A DNA stretch of 64,000 bases, from NCBI GenBank assembly GCA_039602395.1, contig JBCNJP010000003.1:23295896-23359895 (forward strand). Reading direction: 5' to 3'. Under the pieces are notes generated by a model that was not told where the DNA came from, searched no databases, and saw nothing but the letters and a program-made list of their open reading frames with translations. The translations under genes and the position numbers were made by a program. Source of the DNA: Deinandra increscens subsp. villosa (Eukaryota; Streptophyta; Magnoliopsida; Asterales; Asteraceae). Numbering within the stretch: position 1 is the first letter of the stretch; each line of letters opens with the position of its first letter. Positions 18,674-28,613 of this stretch are shown here, in pieces.

Positions 18674-21600
18674 ATGGATTTTGAGCCGAGCATGTATCAG
18701 AAATTGGATTTCGAGATCGGATCTATAACTCGTCCGCCAAGACTAACTTCAGCGGATAATTTCTTAGAGTGGAAATACAGATTCGAAAATCATTTGAAGA
18801 GTGTGGATCTGAGACTATGGAGGGCTGTTCTCAATGGACCGTACACGCCTACTCACACAACGGGAGCAAATGCCGGAAAGGAGAAGAAAGAGGATGAATA
18901 TGATGATGATGACTGGGAGAGGTGCAACAAGGCTGAGAGGGCTTTTGCAATAATGACTATGGCCCTAACTCCAGACATCGCTCAAGGGTTCAAGCACTGC
19001 AAAACAGCAAAGCAACTGTGGAACGCTTTGATTGTTGCTTATGAAGGAAATCCGGATATTAAGGCTAGTAGGAAGCAGATGTTGAAGCAGAAGTTTAACT
19101 TGTTCAACCATATCCAGGGTGAATCTTTTGAGGCTCAAGTTCAGAGGTATGTGTCCTTGATGGCAGAGATGTCCAGTTATGGTGTGGAGCCGGACACTGA
19201 AGACAAGAATTTGAAGTTGCTAAACAGTCTGCCTAAATCTTGGAACACCAATATATCCATCATCAAAGACAACAATAGACTGACTGAAGTGACTTTGGAT
19301 GAACTAATTAACAAACTGAAGTCAAAGATGATAGATGATAAGCAGAGAGAGCTAAACCACATAAGCTCATTAAGTTTGGCTGGGAAGTTGAATCAGGCTC
19401 TGTTATCTGAAGAAGTTGAAGGTAAGCATGAAGGAAAGGCTTCGGGAAGTGGATCAAGTTCAGTTTCAATGGGTAATGCATTTGTGGCACAGCCTCAAGG
19501 AAGTTCAAGCGGAGGTGTCAACTCTGGAGATGTCAATGATCCTAACTTTGCCCTTGGAATGGGTTTCATGAACAGCTATCATGCCCTTGTGGCCGGGAAT
19601 CTTGTACCTTCTGATATGGTGGCTGGTGATCTTAATCAGATAAATCCTGAGGACGTGGAGATGCTAGATGTCTCTTGGCAAATGGCCATGGCTGTTTTCA
19701 GAGCCAAGAAATTTATGGCCAAAACTGGAAGGAACGTCTGGAAGGATCAGGATAAAATCAGAATGGGGTTTGACAAGTCGAAGCTGAGGTGCTACAATTG
19801 TGATGAGTATGGTCACTTTGCCAGGGAATGCACGAAGCCAAAGAAAGAGAGGGTTGAAGAGAAGAAGGCAGCTGAGGTAAAAGGTAAAGGAGAAGACAAG
19901 GCATTGGTGGTTCAGGGAGGTGGAGGTTATGACTGGACCCCCCAGCTGAGGGAACTGACCCCCCAGATGAAGGATCTTAGTTTGTCACATGCTTTGATTG
20001 CTACTGCAGAAGAGGATGATGAAGAAAATCATGCATTTGTGGTCACTGATGAGGAAAAGCCTGAGGAGACTGAGATAGAAGACAAGGAAGCGTACGTTGC
20101 TGATGCTGAGAACCTCAAGGTATGTTCTGATCCCACTTGTGCTCGTATTATACCTGGTCTTAGACAAGTCTGTAAGAATTATCAACTAGAATTGTTTGAG
20201 ATCAAGTGTGAGAGGAGTTCATTTAAGGGTAGATGGATAAAAGGTGAGGAAAAGATTAAGGCACAAAAGCTAGATATTGTTAAGTACCAACAGATAGCAA
20301 CTGAACAATCTATCCTGTATGATAATGCTAAATTAGAAATAGCTGACCTTAGAAAGCAGGTAGATGAATTGACACATAAGAACAATGAGATGCAGGTTCA
20401 GTTAGATGTGAATAAATTAAGAAACAAAAGAATGCTTCAGGCAGGTAAAGAACTATCTCAGGCTATCACTTGTGGTCAAGTAGGGAAACATACGCCAGGA
20501 TTTGGGTCGGAAAAGTCTGACAAGTCCGTGGCCGCAAATGTTGTAATTCCCCCACCTATCCCTAGAGATATTATAGGAGTGCTCTATGAGGAGGATCAGG
20601 TAGACAGAACTAAGTCAGGTTATCATGAAGCAGGTCCTCCTATAGATAGTATGTTGGTAGGTGTGACCCCTATGACAGAAGAGGAGTTAGAAAGAGAGAG
20701 ACTTGGAATATATGGGATGAGTAGTCAGAACAAGGTAGATGAACACAGAAATGAACCAGGCCCTTCCCAGGAATCATTAAACAATAATGTTAGTCCTACT
20801 AATGTTTTTGTTACATGTGCAGATGTTGTAGGCATTGAAGATGTATCTGGGGAGGATGCTGAATGCTTGAGAGTCAATGAGTGTCATGAGTCTAGTTGTT
20901 CTGTTTCTAGTTTACCTAAGGATGACGTTCTGGCATCTGTGTCAGAACTTGAAGCATCCAAGTCCAATCAAATTGTCTTGTTAAAACATGTTTCTAATCC
21001 TAATGAAGTCGTTAGTTCTTTTAAAGTGCGTGTTCCTAACACAAAGATTGGCCGTCAGTCTAAGCCCAATGATTTTGTTCCGTATCCCCAGGTTGTGTCA
21101 ACTTATAATAGAACTGATAAATCAAAATCTGAACAATTTTGTTTAATAACACAACCTGAAAAACATTCAAAACGTGTGATACACAAATGGGATGATCAAC
21201 CGGAATGGAAGTCGTCTTACCCAAGACGCTCATACTTGTGTAGCAACGTCAATGGGCCTAGACAAATGAATTGTTTTCAATGTGGTCAACCAGGTCATTT
21301 TGCTGCTAATTGTATGAACAGACCCTATGAGCCATATTATCCGCAGAACAAGCGGACAAATATGCTTGAGAAAATGATGAGGGGTGAGAACAGAACTCAA
21401 AAGCAGCAAGCTTCGTCACAGGGGAAGCAGAGTTCTGAACCAATGAAGACTCAAAAGTCTAAGGTTCTAAACACAAAAGCCCCAGTGACAAAGCCTGTCA
21501 ATGAAAGGAGAGATGTGGGCCAAACTTCAAAACCTGCTCATGCAGCTAAAGAAGTTTACAACAGACCTAACAAAGTTAAAACAAAGCCTTTTGAGAAACA

Positions 21601-21952
21601 AGTGCCAAAAGTTAATCAGACTGCTGAACCTAAGGGTAAAGCAGTTATGGAACAACCAAAAACTGTTACTCAACCAAAACAAATGGTTTATACCAAATTA
21701 AAACTTGAGTGGACACCGGTTGTTAAAACAAAAGGTAAAAAGGCTGCATCTCCTCCAAGAAAAGCATCACCCACAAAGAACTCTGCTAGTAGTTCAAACT
21801 CACAAAAGCAACCAAATTGGAAGCCAAAAGTTAATGCTAAAATTATAAATCAACCTGAATCAAAAGCAGGAATGTCTTTCAAAATGGTTAACTACATTGA
21901 CTCCAAGGGAGTGCCCAGATCTGTTATGACCTGGGTACCTGACTCTAACTGA
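18674..21952 (+). CDS. gag: SIRE-type gag polyprotein
   Basis: Gag forms the virus-like particle that packages the element RNA in the cytoplasm. The first in-frame ATG is 18674 (MDFEPSMYQKLDFEI), giving 1092 aa, far longer than ordinary Copia gag. The N-terminal third holds the UBN2-type capsid region (LEWKYRFENHLKSVDLRLW, then TAKQLWNALIVAYEG). A CCHC zinc knuckle (CYNCDEYGHFARECTK) is near residue 375, a coiled coil near 540-620 and a second knuckle (CFQCGQPGHFAANC) near 870, followed by a lysine- and proline-rich tail. Two knuckles 500 residues apart are typical of the SIRE lineage. The ORF is fully open; it ends in TGA, and pol lies in the +1 frame. Confidence 0.92.
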   Translation: MDFEPSMYQKLDFEIGSITRPPRLTSADNFLEWKYRFENHLKSVDLRLWRAVLNGPYTPTHTTGANAGKEKKEDEYDDDDWERCNKAERAFAIMTMALTPDIAQGFKHCKTAKQLWNALIVAYEGNPDIKASRKQMLKQKFNLFNHIQGESFEAQVQRYVSLMAEMSSYGVEPDTEDKNLKLLNSLPKSWNTNISIIKDNNRLTEVTLDELINKLKSKMIDDKQRELNHISSLSLAGKLNQALLSEEVEGKHEGKASGSGSSSVSMGNAFVAQPQGSSSGGVNSGDVNDPNFALGMGFMNSYHALVAGNLVPSDMVAGDLNQINPEDVEMLDVSWQMAMAVFRAKKFMAKTGRNVWKDQDKIRMGFDKSKLRCYNCDEYGHFARECTKPKKERVEEKKAAEVKGKGEDKALVVQGGGGYDWTPQLRELTPQMKDLSLSHALIATAEEDDEENHAFVVTDEEKPEETEIEDKEAYVADAENLKVCSDPTCARIIPGLRQVCKNYQLELFEIKCERSSFKGRWIKGEEKIKAQKLDIVKYQQIATEQSILYDNAKLEIADLRKQVDELTHKNNEMQVQLDVNKLRNKRMLQAGKELSQAITCGQVGKHTPGFGSEKSDKSVAANVVIPPPIPRDIIGVLYEEDQVDRTKSGYHEAGPPIDSMLVGVTPMTEEELERERLGIYGMSSQNKVDEHRNEPGPSQESLNNNVSPTNVFVTCADVVGIEDVSGEDAECLRVNECHESSCSVSSLPKDDVLASVSELEASKSNQIVLLKHVSNPNEVVSSFKVRVPNTKIGRQSKPNDFVPYPQVVSTYNRTDKSKSEQFCLITQPEKHSKRVIHKWDDQPEWKSSYPRRSYLCSNVNGPRQMNCFQCGQPGHFAANCMNRPYEPYYPQNKRTNMLEKMMRGENRTQKQQASSQGKQSSEPMKTQKSKVLNTKAPVTKPVNERRDVGQTSKPAHAAKEVYNRPNKVKTKPFEKQVPKVNQTAEPKGKAVMEQPKTVTQPKQMVYTKLKLEWTPVVKTKGKKAASPPRKASPTKNSASSSNSQKQPNWKPKVNAKIINQPESKAGMSFKMVNYIDSKGVPRSVMTWVPDSN

Positions 21953-21968
21953 TCTCTGATTTGTGTAG
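21935..21968 (+). other. Gag-pol junction with 34-nt GT...AG segment
   Basis: The sequence begins GTACCTGACTCTAACTG and ends TTTGTGTAG. It contains the gag stop. Removing exactly 34 nt would put gag in frame with pol. A CTAAC branch-point-like word is present, but 34 nt is shorter than usual plant introns, so frameshifting or reinitiation are alternatives. Confidence 0.4.
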
Positions 21969-24900
21969 GGACAGCCTAGAAGATCTGTCAACAATCTCTG
22001 GTATGTTGATAGTGGTTGCTCCCGACACATGACCGGAGATCTGTCTCTTTTGGAAGATGTAGAGGATTTCAATGGAGGTGGAGTTTCTTTTGCAGGCGGT
22101 GTGGGTGGTCGAATCAGTAAGAAAGGTGTGGTGAGGAGCGGTAATCTGTCATTTTCTGACGTTCATTATGTGGAGGAACTGTCGCACAGTTTGCTGAGTG
22201 TTTCTCAGATCTGTGACAGAGACTTTTCTGTGATGTTCAATCGAAAGGAGTGTATTATTCTGAAGCCAGGTGTGAAGATACCCGAGGAGTGTGTACTTAT
22301 GCGCACTCCAAGACGCTCAAACTCATATCTTCTCAACTTGAGCAATCCTCCTACGTCAGAAGAAGCTTGCCTTATATCAAAACAGAATGAAAATCTTGCA
22401 TTGTTGTGGCATCGTCGTCTGGGACATGCAAACATGAAGAATTTATCCAAGCTGGCTAAAGGAGAGCATGTCAGAAATCTTCCGATCACAGACTTCACTT
22501 CTGTAGAAAAGTGTGTGGCATGTGCTAAGGGGAAGCAGCACAAACTGCCACATCGTCCAAAGGTTACAAATTCTGTCTCTTCTGTGCTTCAACTCTTACA
22601 TATGGATTTGTTTGGTCCTATGCAGGTACAAAGTGTCAGCAAGTTCTCATACTGCCTCGTGATAGTGGACGACTACTCGCGATTTACTTGGGTCTTTTTC
22701 TTGTCGAACAAGTACGAAACTCCGGCCCTTGTAAAGCAGTTTGTGACTCTCATTGAAAACCAGCTGGATAAAAGAGTGAAGGCAATCAGATCTGACAACG
22801 GGACGGAATTCAAAAATGCTGAGCTGAATATGTTTTGTGGTGAAAAGGGGATTGAAAGGCAGTTCAGTGCTCCTTACACTCCTCAGCAGAATGGAGTTGC
22901 CGAAAGAAGAAATAGAACACTCATCGAAGCAGCTAGAACGATGATGTGTGAAGCAAAATTACCGATCTTCTTTTGGGCAGAGGCTGTGAATACCGCTTGT
23001 TATGTACAAAACAGAGTTCTTCTGAACAAGCGTCACGAGCAAACTCCATATCAAATCATTTATGGAGAGAAACCGAAGGTGGGTTACTTCAAGACGTTCG
23101 GATGTCCGTGCACGGTGCTGATCCAGTCCGATGTAGGGAAATTCGAAGCAAAGGCCGATGAGTGCTATTTTGTTGGTTACTCAGCAAATAGTGCTTATCG
23201 TGTGTACAACAAGACCACCGGGTTGATCATTGAGGCATTCAATGTAGATTGGATGGAGGACAATCCTACTGATGCGGGAACTGGACCTAATTGGATCTTC
23301 GACTATGGATCATTGTTTGAGGGATTTAATTTCTCGAATGTTTTCCACAATTTGGGCGAAGAAGAAGACATTGTAGCTCCCAGTGCTGATGTAAGACCTC
23401 ATGTAGATAGAGCATCAGCTGAATCTTCTCGGAATGCAACTGCTGATATTCCAGAATGTTCAGGGACACGTGATGCTCCAGTGGATTCTCAAGGCTCAGG
23501 TATGTCTGAAAATGTTGTTAATACTAATCTGCCTGTTAATGTTTCAGTGCCTGAAGTCCAAGAGAGCAGAATCAACAAGGATCATCCACTGAGTAATGTT
23601 GTTGGGCCAGTGACAGCGGGTGTCACCACAAGAAGCCGGACAGGACACATCAACTTTTGTATGTTTTCCTGCTTCATCTCTCAGATAGAACCTCCCAATG
23701 TGATGGTTGCTCTTAAAGATCCAAACTGGATGGAGGCCATGCACAATGAACTCAATCAGTTCTCAAAGCTGGGAGTGTGGCGTCTTGTGAAGCGGCCAGA
23801 AGACAAGAAGGTGATTCCCACGAGATGGTTGTACAAGAACAAAAAAGATGACTCGGGGATCATTGTGAGAAACAAAGCAAGGCTGATAGTACAAGGGCAC
23901 AGGCAAGTCCAGGGTATCGACTATGATGAGGTTTACGCTCCGGTGGCAAGATTGGAAGCAATTCGGATCTTTCTAGCTGTAGCTTCGTATCTCAATTTTA
24001 CCGTACATCAGATGGATGTGAAGACTGCCTTCCTGTATGCAGAGATGAACGAAGAAGTCTATGTTGCTCAACCACCAGGGTTCATAGATGAAGAAAATCC
24101 AGATCACGTTTATCTGCTGGATAAGGCTTTGTACGGTTTGCATCAAGCTCCTAGAACCTGGTATGAAACGTTGTCCAATCACCTGGTGGAGAATGGATAT
24201 ACAAGAGGAGTCGTTGATCAAACATTGTTTAGGAAAAGGGTGGGAGAAGACATAATTATGGTGCAAGTGTATGTAGATGATATTATCTACGGATCGACTA
24301 ACGAAGAATTGTGCACCGAGTTTGAGGAGATCATGAAGAAAAAGTTTGAGATGAGTGACCAAGGCGAGATGAGTTTCTTTCTTGCACTTCAAGTCAAGCA
24401 GAATGATTCTGGGATTCTTATTCATCAGGAGAAGTATGTGAATGAGATTCTGGACAAGTTCAAGATGCAGGATTGCAAGCCCATCGCCACTCCCATGGCA
24501 TCCAGACCACTCTTGTCAGCGGATCTTAACGGGGAGTCAGTGAGTGAATTCCAGTATCGGTCAATGATTGGATCACTAATGTACTTAACAGCAAGCAGGC
24601 CAGACATCATGTATGCAGTTTGCGTGTGTGCTCGATATCAGGCTAACCCTAAACTCTCTCATTTAGCTGCTGTTAAGCGTATCTTCAGGTATCTGAAGGG
24701 CAGGCCTAGGCTTGGTCTTTGGTACCCGAAGAACACTGATTTTCAATTATATGCTTTTACTGACAGTGATTATGGAGGTAGTGACCTTGACAGGAAATCT
24801 ACTACTGGAGGATGTCAGTACCTGGGAGATAGGCTCATCTCTTGGCAGAGCAAGAAGCAGCATACCGTATCCAAATCAACTGCAGAAGCTGAGTACGTGG

Positions 24901-25217
24901 CCGCATCTGCCGGTACTTCACAGGTAGTGTGGATCCAAAACCAGCTCACGGATTACGGTATGGAATTCGTTAACACTCCAATATTTTGTGATAATGCTGC
25001 TGCTCTTGAGATTGTGAAAAACCCTGTCCAACATTCCAAAACCAAGCACATTGATATTAAGGTACATTTTATTCGTGATTGCTTTGATCGTGAGCTGATT
25101 CAGCTACAAAAGGTAAGCTCCGATCAGAATGTTTCGGACATCTTTACAAAACCCCTTCCTCGTCCTAATTTTGAATCTTGTGTTGAAGGCCTGAAGATGA
25201 TTGCCTTCGAGGAATGA
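21969..25217 (+). CDS. pol: Copia pol polyprotein
   Basis: The pol frame opens at 21969 after TAG and its first ATG is 22029; because the protease motif WYVDSGCSRHMTGD (about 22000-22040) precedes and overlaps that ATG, expression by fusion to gag is more likely than independent initiation. Domains in order: aspartic protease; integrase with HHCC finger (HRRLGHANMKNLSKL ... CVACAKGKQ) and D,D,E residues in MDLFGP, SDNGTEF and NGVAERRNRT; reverse transcriptase (VHQMDVKTAFLYAEMNEEVY, active site YVDDIIYGS); RNase H (TDSDYGGSDLDRKSTTGG and KSTAEAEYVAAS, then CDNAAALEI). Order INT before RT defines Copia. No internal stop or frameshift is present, consistent with a competent element. Confidence 0.93.
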   Translation, partial: GQPRRSVNNLWYVDSGCSRHMTGDLSLLEDVEDFNGGGVSFAGGVGGRISKKGVVRSGNLSFSDVHYVEELSHSLLSVSQICDRDFSVMFNRKECIILKPGVKIPEECVLMRTPRRSNSYLLNLSNPPTSEEACLISKQNENLALLWHRRLGHANMKNLSKLAKGEHVRNLPITDFTSVEKCVACAKGKQHKLPHRPKVTNSVSSVLQLLHMDLFGPMQVQSVSKFSYCLVIVDDYSRFTWVFFLSNKYETPALVKQFVTLIENQLDKRVKAIRSDNGTEFKNAELNMFCGEKGIERQFSAPYTPQQNGVAERRNRTLIEAARTMMCEAKLPIFFWAEAVNTACYVQNRVLLNKRHEQTPYQIIYGEKPKVGYFKTFGCPCTVLIQSDVGKFEAKADECYFVGYSANSAYRVYNKTTGLIIEAFNVDWMEDNPTDAGTGPNWIFDYGSLFEGFNFSNVFHNLGEEEDIVAPSADVRPHVDRASAESSRNATADIPECSGTRDAPVDSQGSGMSENVVNTNLPVNVSVPEVQESRINKDHPLSNVVGPVTAGVTTRSRTGHINFCMFSCFISQIEPPNVMVALKDPNWMEAMHNELNQFSKLGVWRLVKRPEDKKVIPTRWLYKNKKDDSGIIVRNKARLIVQGHRQVQGIDYDEVYAPVARLEAIRIFLAVASYLNFTVHQMDVKTAFLYAEMNEEVYVAQPPGFIDEENPDHVYLLDKALYGLHQAPRTWYETLSNHLVENGYTRGVVDQTLFRKRVGEDIIMVQVYVDDIIYGSTNEELCTEFEEIMKKKFEMSDQGEMSFFLALQVKQNDSGILIHQEKYVNEILDKFKMQDCKPIATPMASRPLLSADLNGESVSEFQYRSMIGSLMYLTASRPDIMYAVCVCARYQANPKLSHLAAVKRIFRYLKGRPRLGLWYPKNTDFQLYAFTDSDYGGSDLDRKSTTGGCQYLGDRLISWQSKKQHTVSKSTAEAEYVAASAGTSQVVWIQNQLTDYGMEFVNTPIFCDNAAALEIVKNPVQHSKTKHIDIKVHFIRDCFDRELIQLQKVSSDQNVSDIFTKPLPRPNFESCVEGLKMIAFEE

Positions 25218-27311
25218 TCTGATCATCTATGTTTTTGTACAAAGTTTTTGTTTTAAACTTTATCTTAAAAAAAAAAAAAAAAAAAATGGAAAATGACTGA
25301 AAAATTGAGTCTGATTTCAAAAGCCTCACAAAAACAGGGGAAGAAATGGTGCTGGTTAAACTGAAAGGTTTTTATGATGTCTTTTGATAGGACCTAAATG
25401 CTTAATGACGGTTGGAGACTGACACGTGTAAGGCTGATGTGAAAGATTGCTCGAAGATGATATGTCGGTAAGCTCAACCAAAACAATGATCATCTATGTA
25501 AGTGCAGTAATCTTAAACTCTATACATGTTTAGTTTCCCATCCTAGTCTACATGGTTTAAAAAACTGAGTCCCGACAAAAACGGGTTGAGAGTGGTATTT
25601 ACCTAGTATTCACTCTCTCACACGCCATGCTTACACTGTATAAGACAACACCACAAGAAAAAGAAAAAGAAAAAGAATTCAAAGAATTCAAAATTGAAAA
25701 TTCTGAAAAAGAAAAAGAAAAGAAAATAAAATTATTCAGTTGGTCTTCTCTGCGTGCTTATGCGGCCGACCTGATCATCAACTGATAATGTATGAAAATC
25801 AGAAATAAGTGGTTGTCAAAGCAGTGTTGCATGGTTCCTCAAGTTGGGGGTTTGTGAATCCTCAATAAACTCTGAGGTTGGGTAGGTTTTGCTATGGAAA
25901 ATTGGGTGTGGGGACGGTTAAACATATCGGTAAATCTGTACTATAGTTAAGCACTTTACTGGATGTGAGTTTCTGTGTTTAAACCACCTGACAATTGTCT
26001 AGAGTGTCTAGTAACAGAAGCTGAAAAGGGTTCCTCAGTCAAAGACCTGTCTGATATTATCTGTGAAAAATACCAGCACCAGGTATGTGAATTTTTGAAA
26101 TTTCTGAGGTTTGCTTGTAAATATTTTAATTTGGTTTTGATTTTATCTATTTTAACTTTTAAAATTTTTATTGATCATGATCGGATACTCGGATATGATT
26201 CTGAGGGGAAGTTTTGTAAAATTCTCAAAGTGTCAAAAATTTCAAATTTTATGAGGATTTTCAAGTTTGGGGTAAACTTGTGTGAGTTTTAAAAAAGTTG
26301 AGGGGGTTAATTGGAACTTTTTCATGTTTACGGTTCAAGGAGGGGGCTTAGTGTAAATAATTTTATATAAAACATCTTTTTGGTTTACGATTTCTCATTT
26401 ATGACCCTCCTCTCTCTCCTCCATTTACGACCACCGCCGCTGAAAACCCTAACCCCGCCGTGAGATCATCGAAATCATCGTCTTCAGCCCGTCTCCGTCC
26501 ACTACACCGCGATCAATCATCAACATCTTCATCTACAGCTTTTTCCGAACGAAATCCCCAAAATCTTTTGACTGATTAGCCCAGTTTCTAGGGTTCGTTA
26601 GTTTTCAAGCCCTAAAACTCAATCCATTGAGATTTTCCTTGTTCTCGAGTGGATTTCTCATTCATTATAGTCGGAACTGTGTTTGAATCTCGTTAAGGTA
26701 GTTTTTGAGTGATTTCGTGTGCTGTTTATGTGTTATAACAAGTTTCAGAGGTTGTTGCAGGTTCTTCCATGGCGTAAAACGGTGTTTACGACTTTTCCGT
26801 CGAAGAAGACGACGGTTGGTCGTTTACGATCGACCGTTTATGACTCGAGTTTACGATCGGACCGTTTACGACTACTGTTTACGACTCCGTGATAACGGTT
26901 ATGGTGTTTACGACCGGTGAAAACGACAAAACCCATTTACGATCGTAATTGGGCCGTTTTACCTTGATTACGATTGGATCAACATGTTTACGATTGGGCC
27001 TTATTTTAAACCAGTCGTGAACCCATTGTCGGATCGTAATCCCATTTTTTATGTCGTAAACACTAATTAAAATGAGAAGTTAAATCTTAAAACTCTTAAC
27101 AAATTTTTGAAAACTCTTTAAAATAAGAAATAAAAGATTAAAAGTGATCGTTTTTGATAAAATTGATGGTGTTTGTGAGCGTGTGCTTAATTCAATTATT
27201 TTCTCTAAAATGTTCAAATTGAAATTTTGTGAAGTTAAAAAGTAAAAAGTTATCGTCAATTGAACACGTTTAGGGTTGATAATCATAATTGCTTACTCAT
27301 GATCAAATCTG
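25218..27311 (+). other. Spacer between pol and env-like ORF
   Basis: 2.1 kb without a convincing gene (a 105-codon ORF at 25975-26292 has no recognisable family). It contains a 22-base A-run (25265-25286), GAAAAA repeats (25663-25690), a structured hairpin (25731-25789), a C-rich leader-like block (26400-26560) and the second cluster of GTTTACGA words (26780-27060). Just before the env-like ATG is a 3' splice-site-like TTTGTCTCAG (27326-27335). Confidence 0.6.
25731..25789 (+). ncRNA. Structured hairpin, same design as 12945-13182
   Basis: TCAGTTG (25736-25742) pairs with CAACTGA (25779-25785), extended past one bulge by ATTA/TAAT. The conserved strands are CTTCTCTGCGT and CCGACCTGAT. The apical stem is GC-TTAT-GC. 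It matches the three hairpins in the gag-only element at a comparable place, after where pol ends. Confidence 0.5.
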
Positions 27312-27335
27312 ATGCATATGTCTTGTTTGTCTCAG

Positions 27336-28613
27336 ATGGCAGGAAATGTTATTGACGAACCAATCAAATTTGATCATGATCACTGTATACCAGCTTTCCT
27401 GGAAGATCCACCAGAGCACCACATGGAGCTATTTTACTCACTGGTGGCAGGAATGAACGTCTGCAAGATAAATCATGCACTAAGAACGAGTGTATTGATT
27501 GATGAGATGCTGGTAAGAGAATTTTGGGGGACTGCACGGGCGAGTGCTGATAAGACAAGAATCACTGCTACCATCCAGAACCGTCAGGTGGTCATTCTGG
27601 AAGATGATATTAGAAGAGGCCTGAATATCAACGATCGTGCTACCGATCCGGTTGATTACCCCAAGGAAGCCGTTCTGGCAGGTGCCCAATTACTGGGATA
27701 TGAAGGCAGATTCCCGCCTATCATGAAGAAGCAACTGCCGCACTACTGGAGGTGCCTTGCCCATTTCATGCAGAAATCATTTCTGGGCAAGAGAACGAGC
27801 TTTGACCAGCTGAACAAGGTCCACGGCACTGCTTTCGTCGCGTTGGCCCTTGACTGGAACTACAATTTCTCGAAGATGATGCTGCTTGATTGGATCGGCA
27901 ATGCTAACTTGGGTGCTCGTGAGCAGTTTCTGATGACACCAAGATTCGTGCAGATGGTGGTCATGCTGAAATATCCAATGATTGAGGAAAGGATACAGAA
28001 ACTGGATGTAAAGGTGATGGATGCTGGTGTTTTTGGTCTCCAGACTCAGGATAGAAGTGGCAAATACATGTATGAAGGTAGACTGGAATGGGTTAAGAGA
28101 GGTGCCTTTCCAGAGGTAGCCCGAGAACAAGTTATGGAGGATGAAGAGCCAGAAGTTGACTTGCCAGTTGTGAATGCCATGGTTGCCGAAGACCAAGACT
28201 TGACAGTAACTCCAGCTGTCAATGTTCAAGAAGATGATGTCATTCCATCCGATGAAGAAAATATAATGGATGACATCCTTACTGGCCAGGACTTAGCTGA
28301 AGATGATATTTATGGGGACTTGGAGCCACTAACCCATAAAAGATCAAGAGAAGATATGATTGGGTCATCTGGCAGTGATGATACACCTCCTGAGCTGGAT
28401 TTAAACATTGATGAAGCTTTCGTGGAAGAACCCGTCCCTGCTCGTGAACCATCTCCGCGAAAGAAAACTGATCCTAGGAGCATACGGTTCAGATTCACCA
28501 AGACTAGCTCGAGCCTAATGATTGTAGAACCAGCTGGACCCAGTTCTGCGGGTGCCAGTGGTCAAGAAGAATCTGTTAATGAAGCCCTTCAAGAGCAACC
28601 GTCTCCAGACTGA
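27336..28613 (+). CDS. Env-like extra ORF of SIRE element, N-terminal part
   Basis: The ORF has ATGs at 27312 and 27336; the second follows a TTTGTCTCAG acceptor-like site and starts MAGNVIDEP. The protein resembles the extra 3' ORF common in Asteraceae SIRE elements (from memory): VREFWGTARASADKTRITAT, then a core around ALDWNYNFSKMMLLDW and LMTPRFVQMVV, followed by a long acidic tail. No signal peptide or clear membrane segment is visible, so 'envelope' is only positional. Function is unknown. It ends at a stop at 28613 while the +1 frame (28552-29940) carries the rest, so a one-base indel or a frameshift event separates the two parts. Confidence 0.75.
   Translation: MAGNVIDEPIKFDHDHCIPAFLEDPPEHHMELFYSLVAGMNVCKINHALRTSVLIDEMLVREFWGTARASADKTRITATIQNRQVVILEDDIRRGLNINDRATDPVDYPKEAVLAGAQLLGYEGRFPPIMKKQLPHYWRCLAHFMQKSFLGKRTSFDQLNKVHGTAFVALALDWNYNFSKMMLLDWIGNANLGAREQFLMTPRFVQMVVMLKYPMIEERIQKLDVKVMDAGVFGLQTQDRSGKYMYEGRLEWVKRGAFPEVAREQVMEDEEPEVDLPVVNAMVAEDQDLTVTPAVNVQEDDVIPSDEENIMDDILTGQDLAEDDIYGDLEPLTHKRSREDMIGSSGSDDTPPELDLNIDEAFVEEPVPAREPSPRKKTDPRSIRFRFTKTSSSLMIVEPAGPSSAGASGQEESVNEALQEQPSPD

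Noticed and set aside
28552..28613. Programmed frameshift in the env-like ORF
   Set aside because: No slippery site plus pseudoknot could be recognised; a private indel is simpler, so it is only reported as a question.
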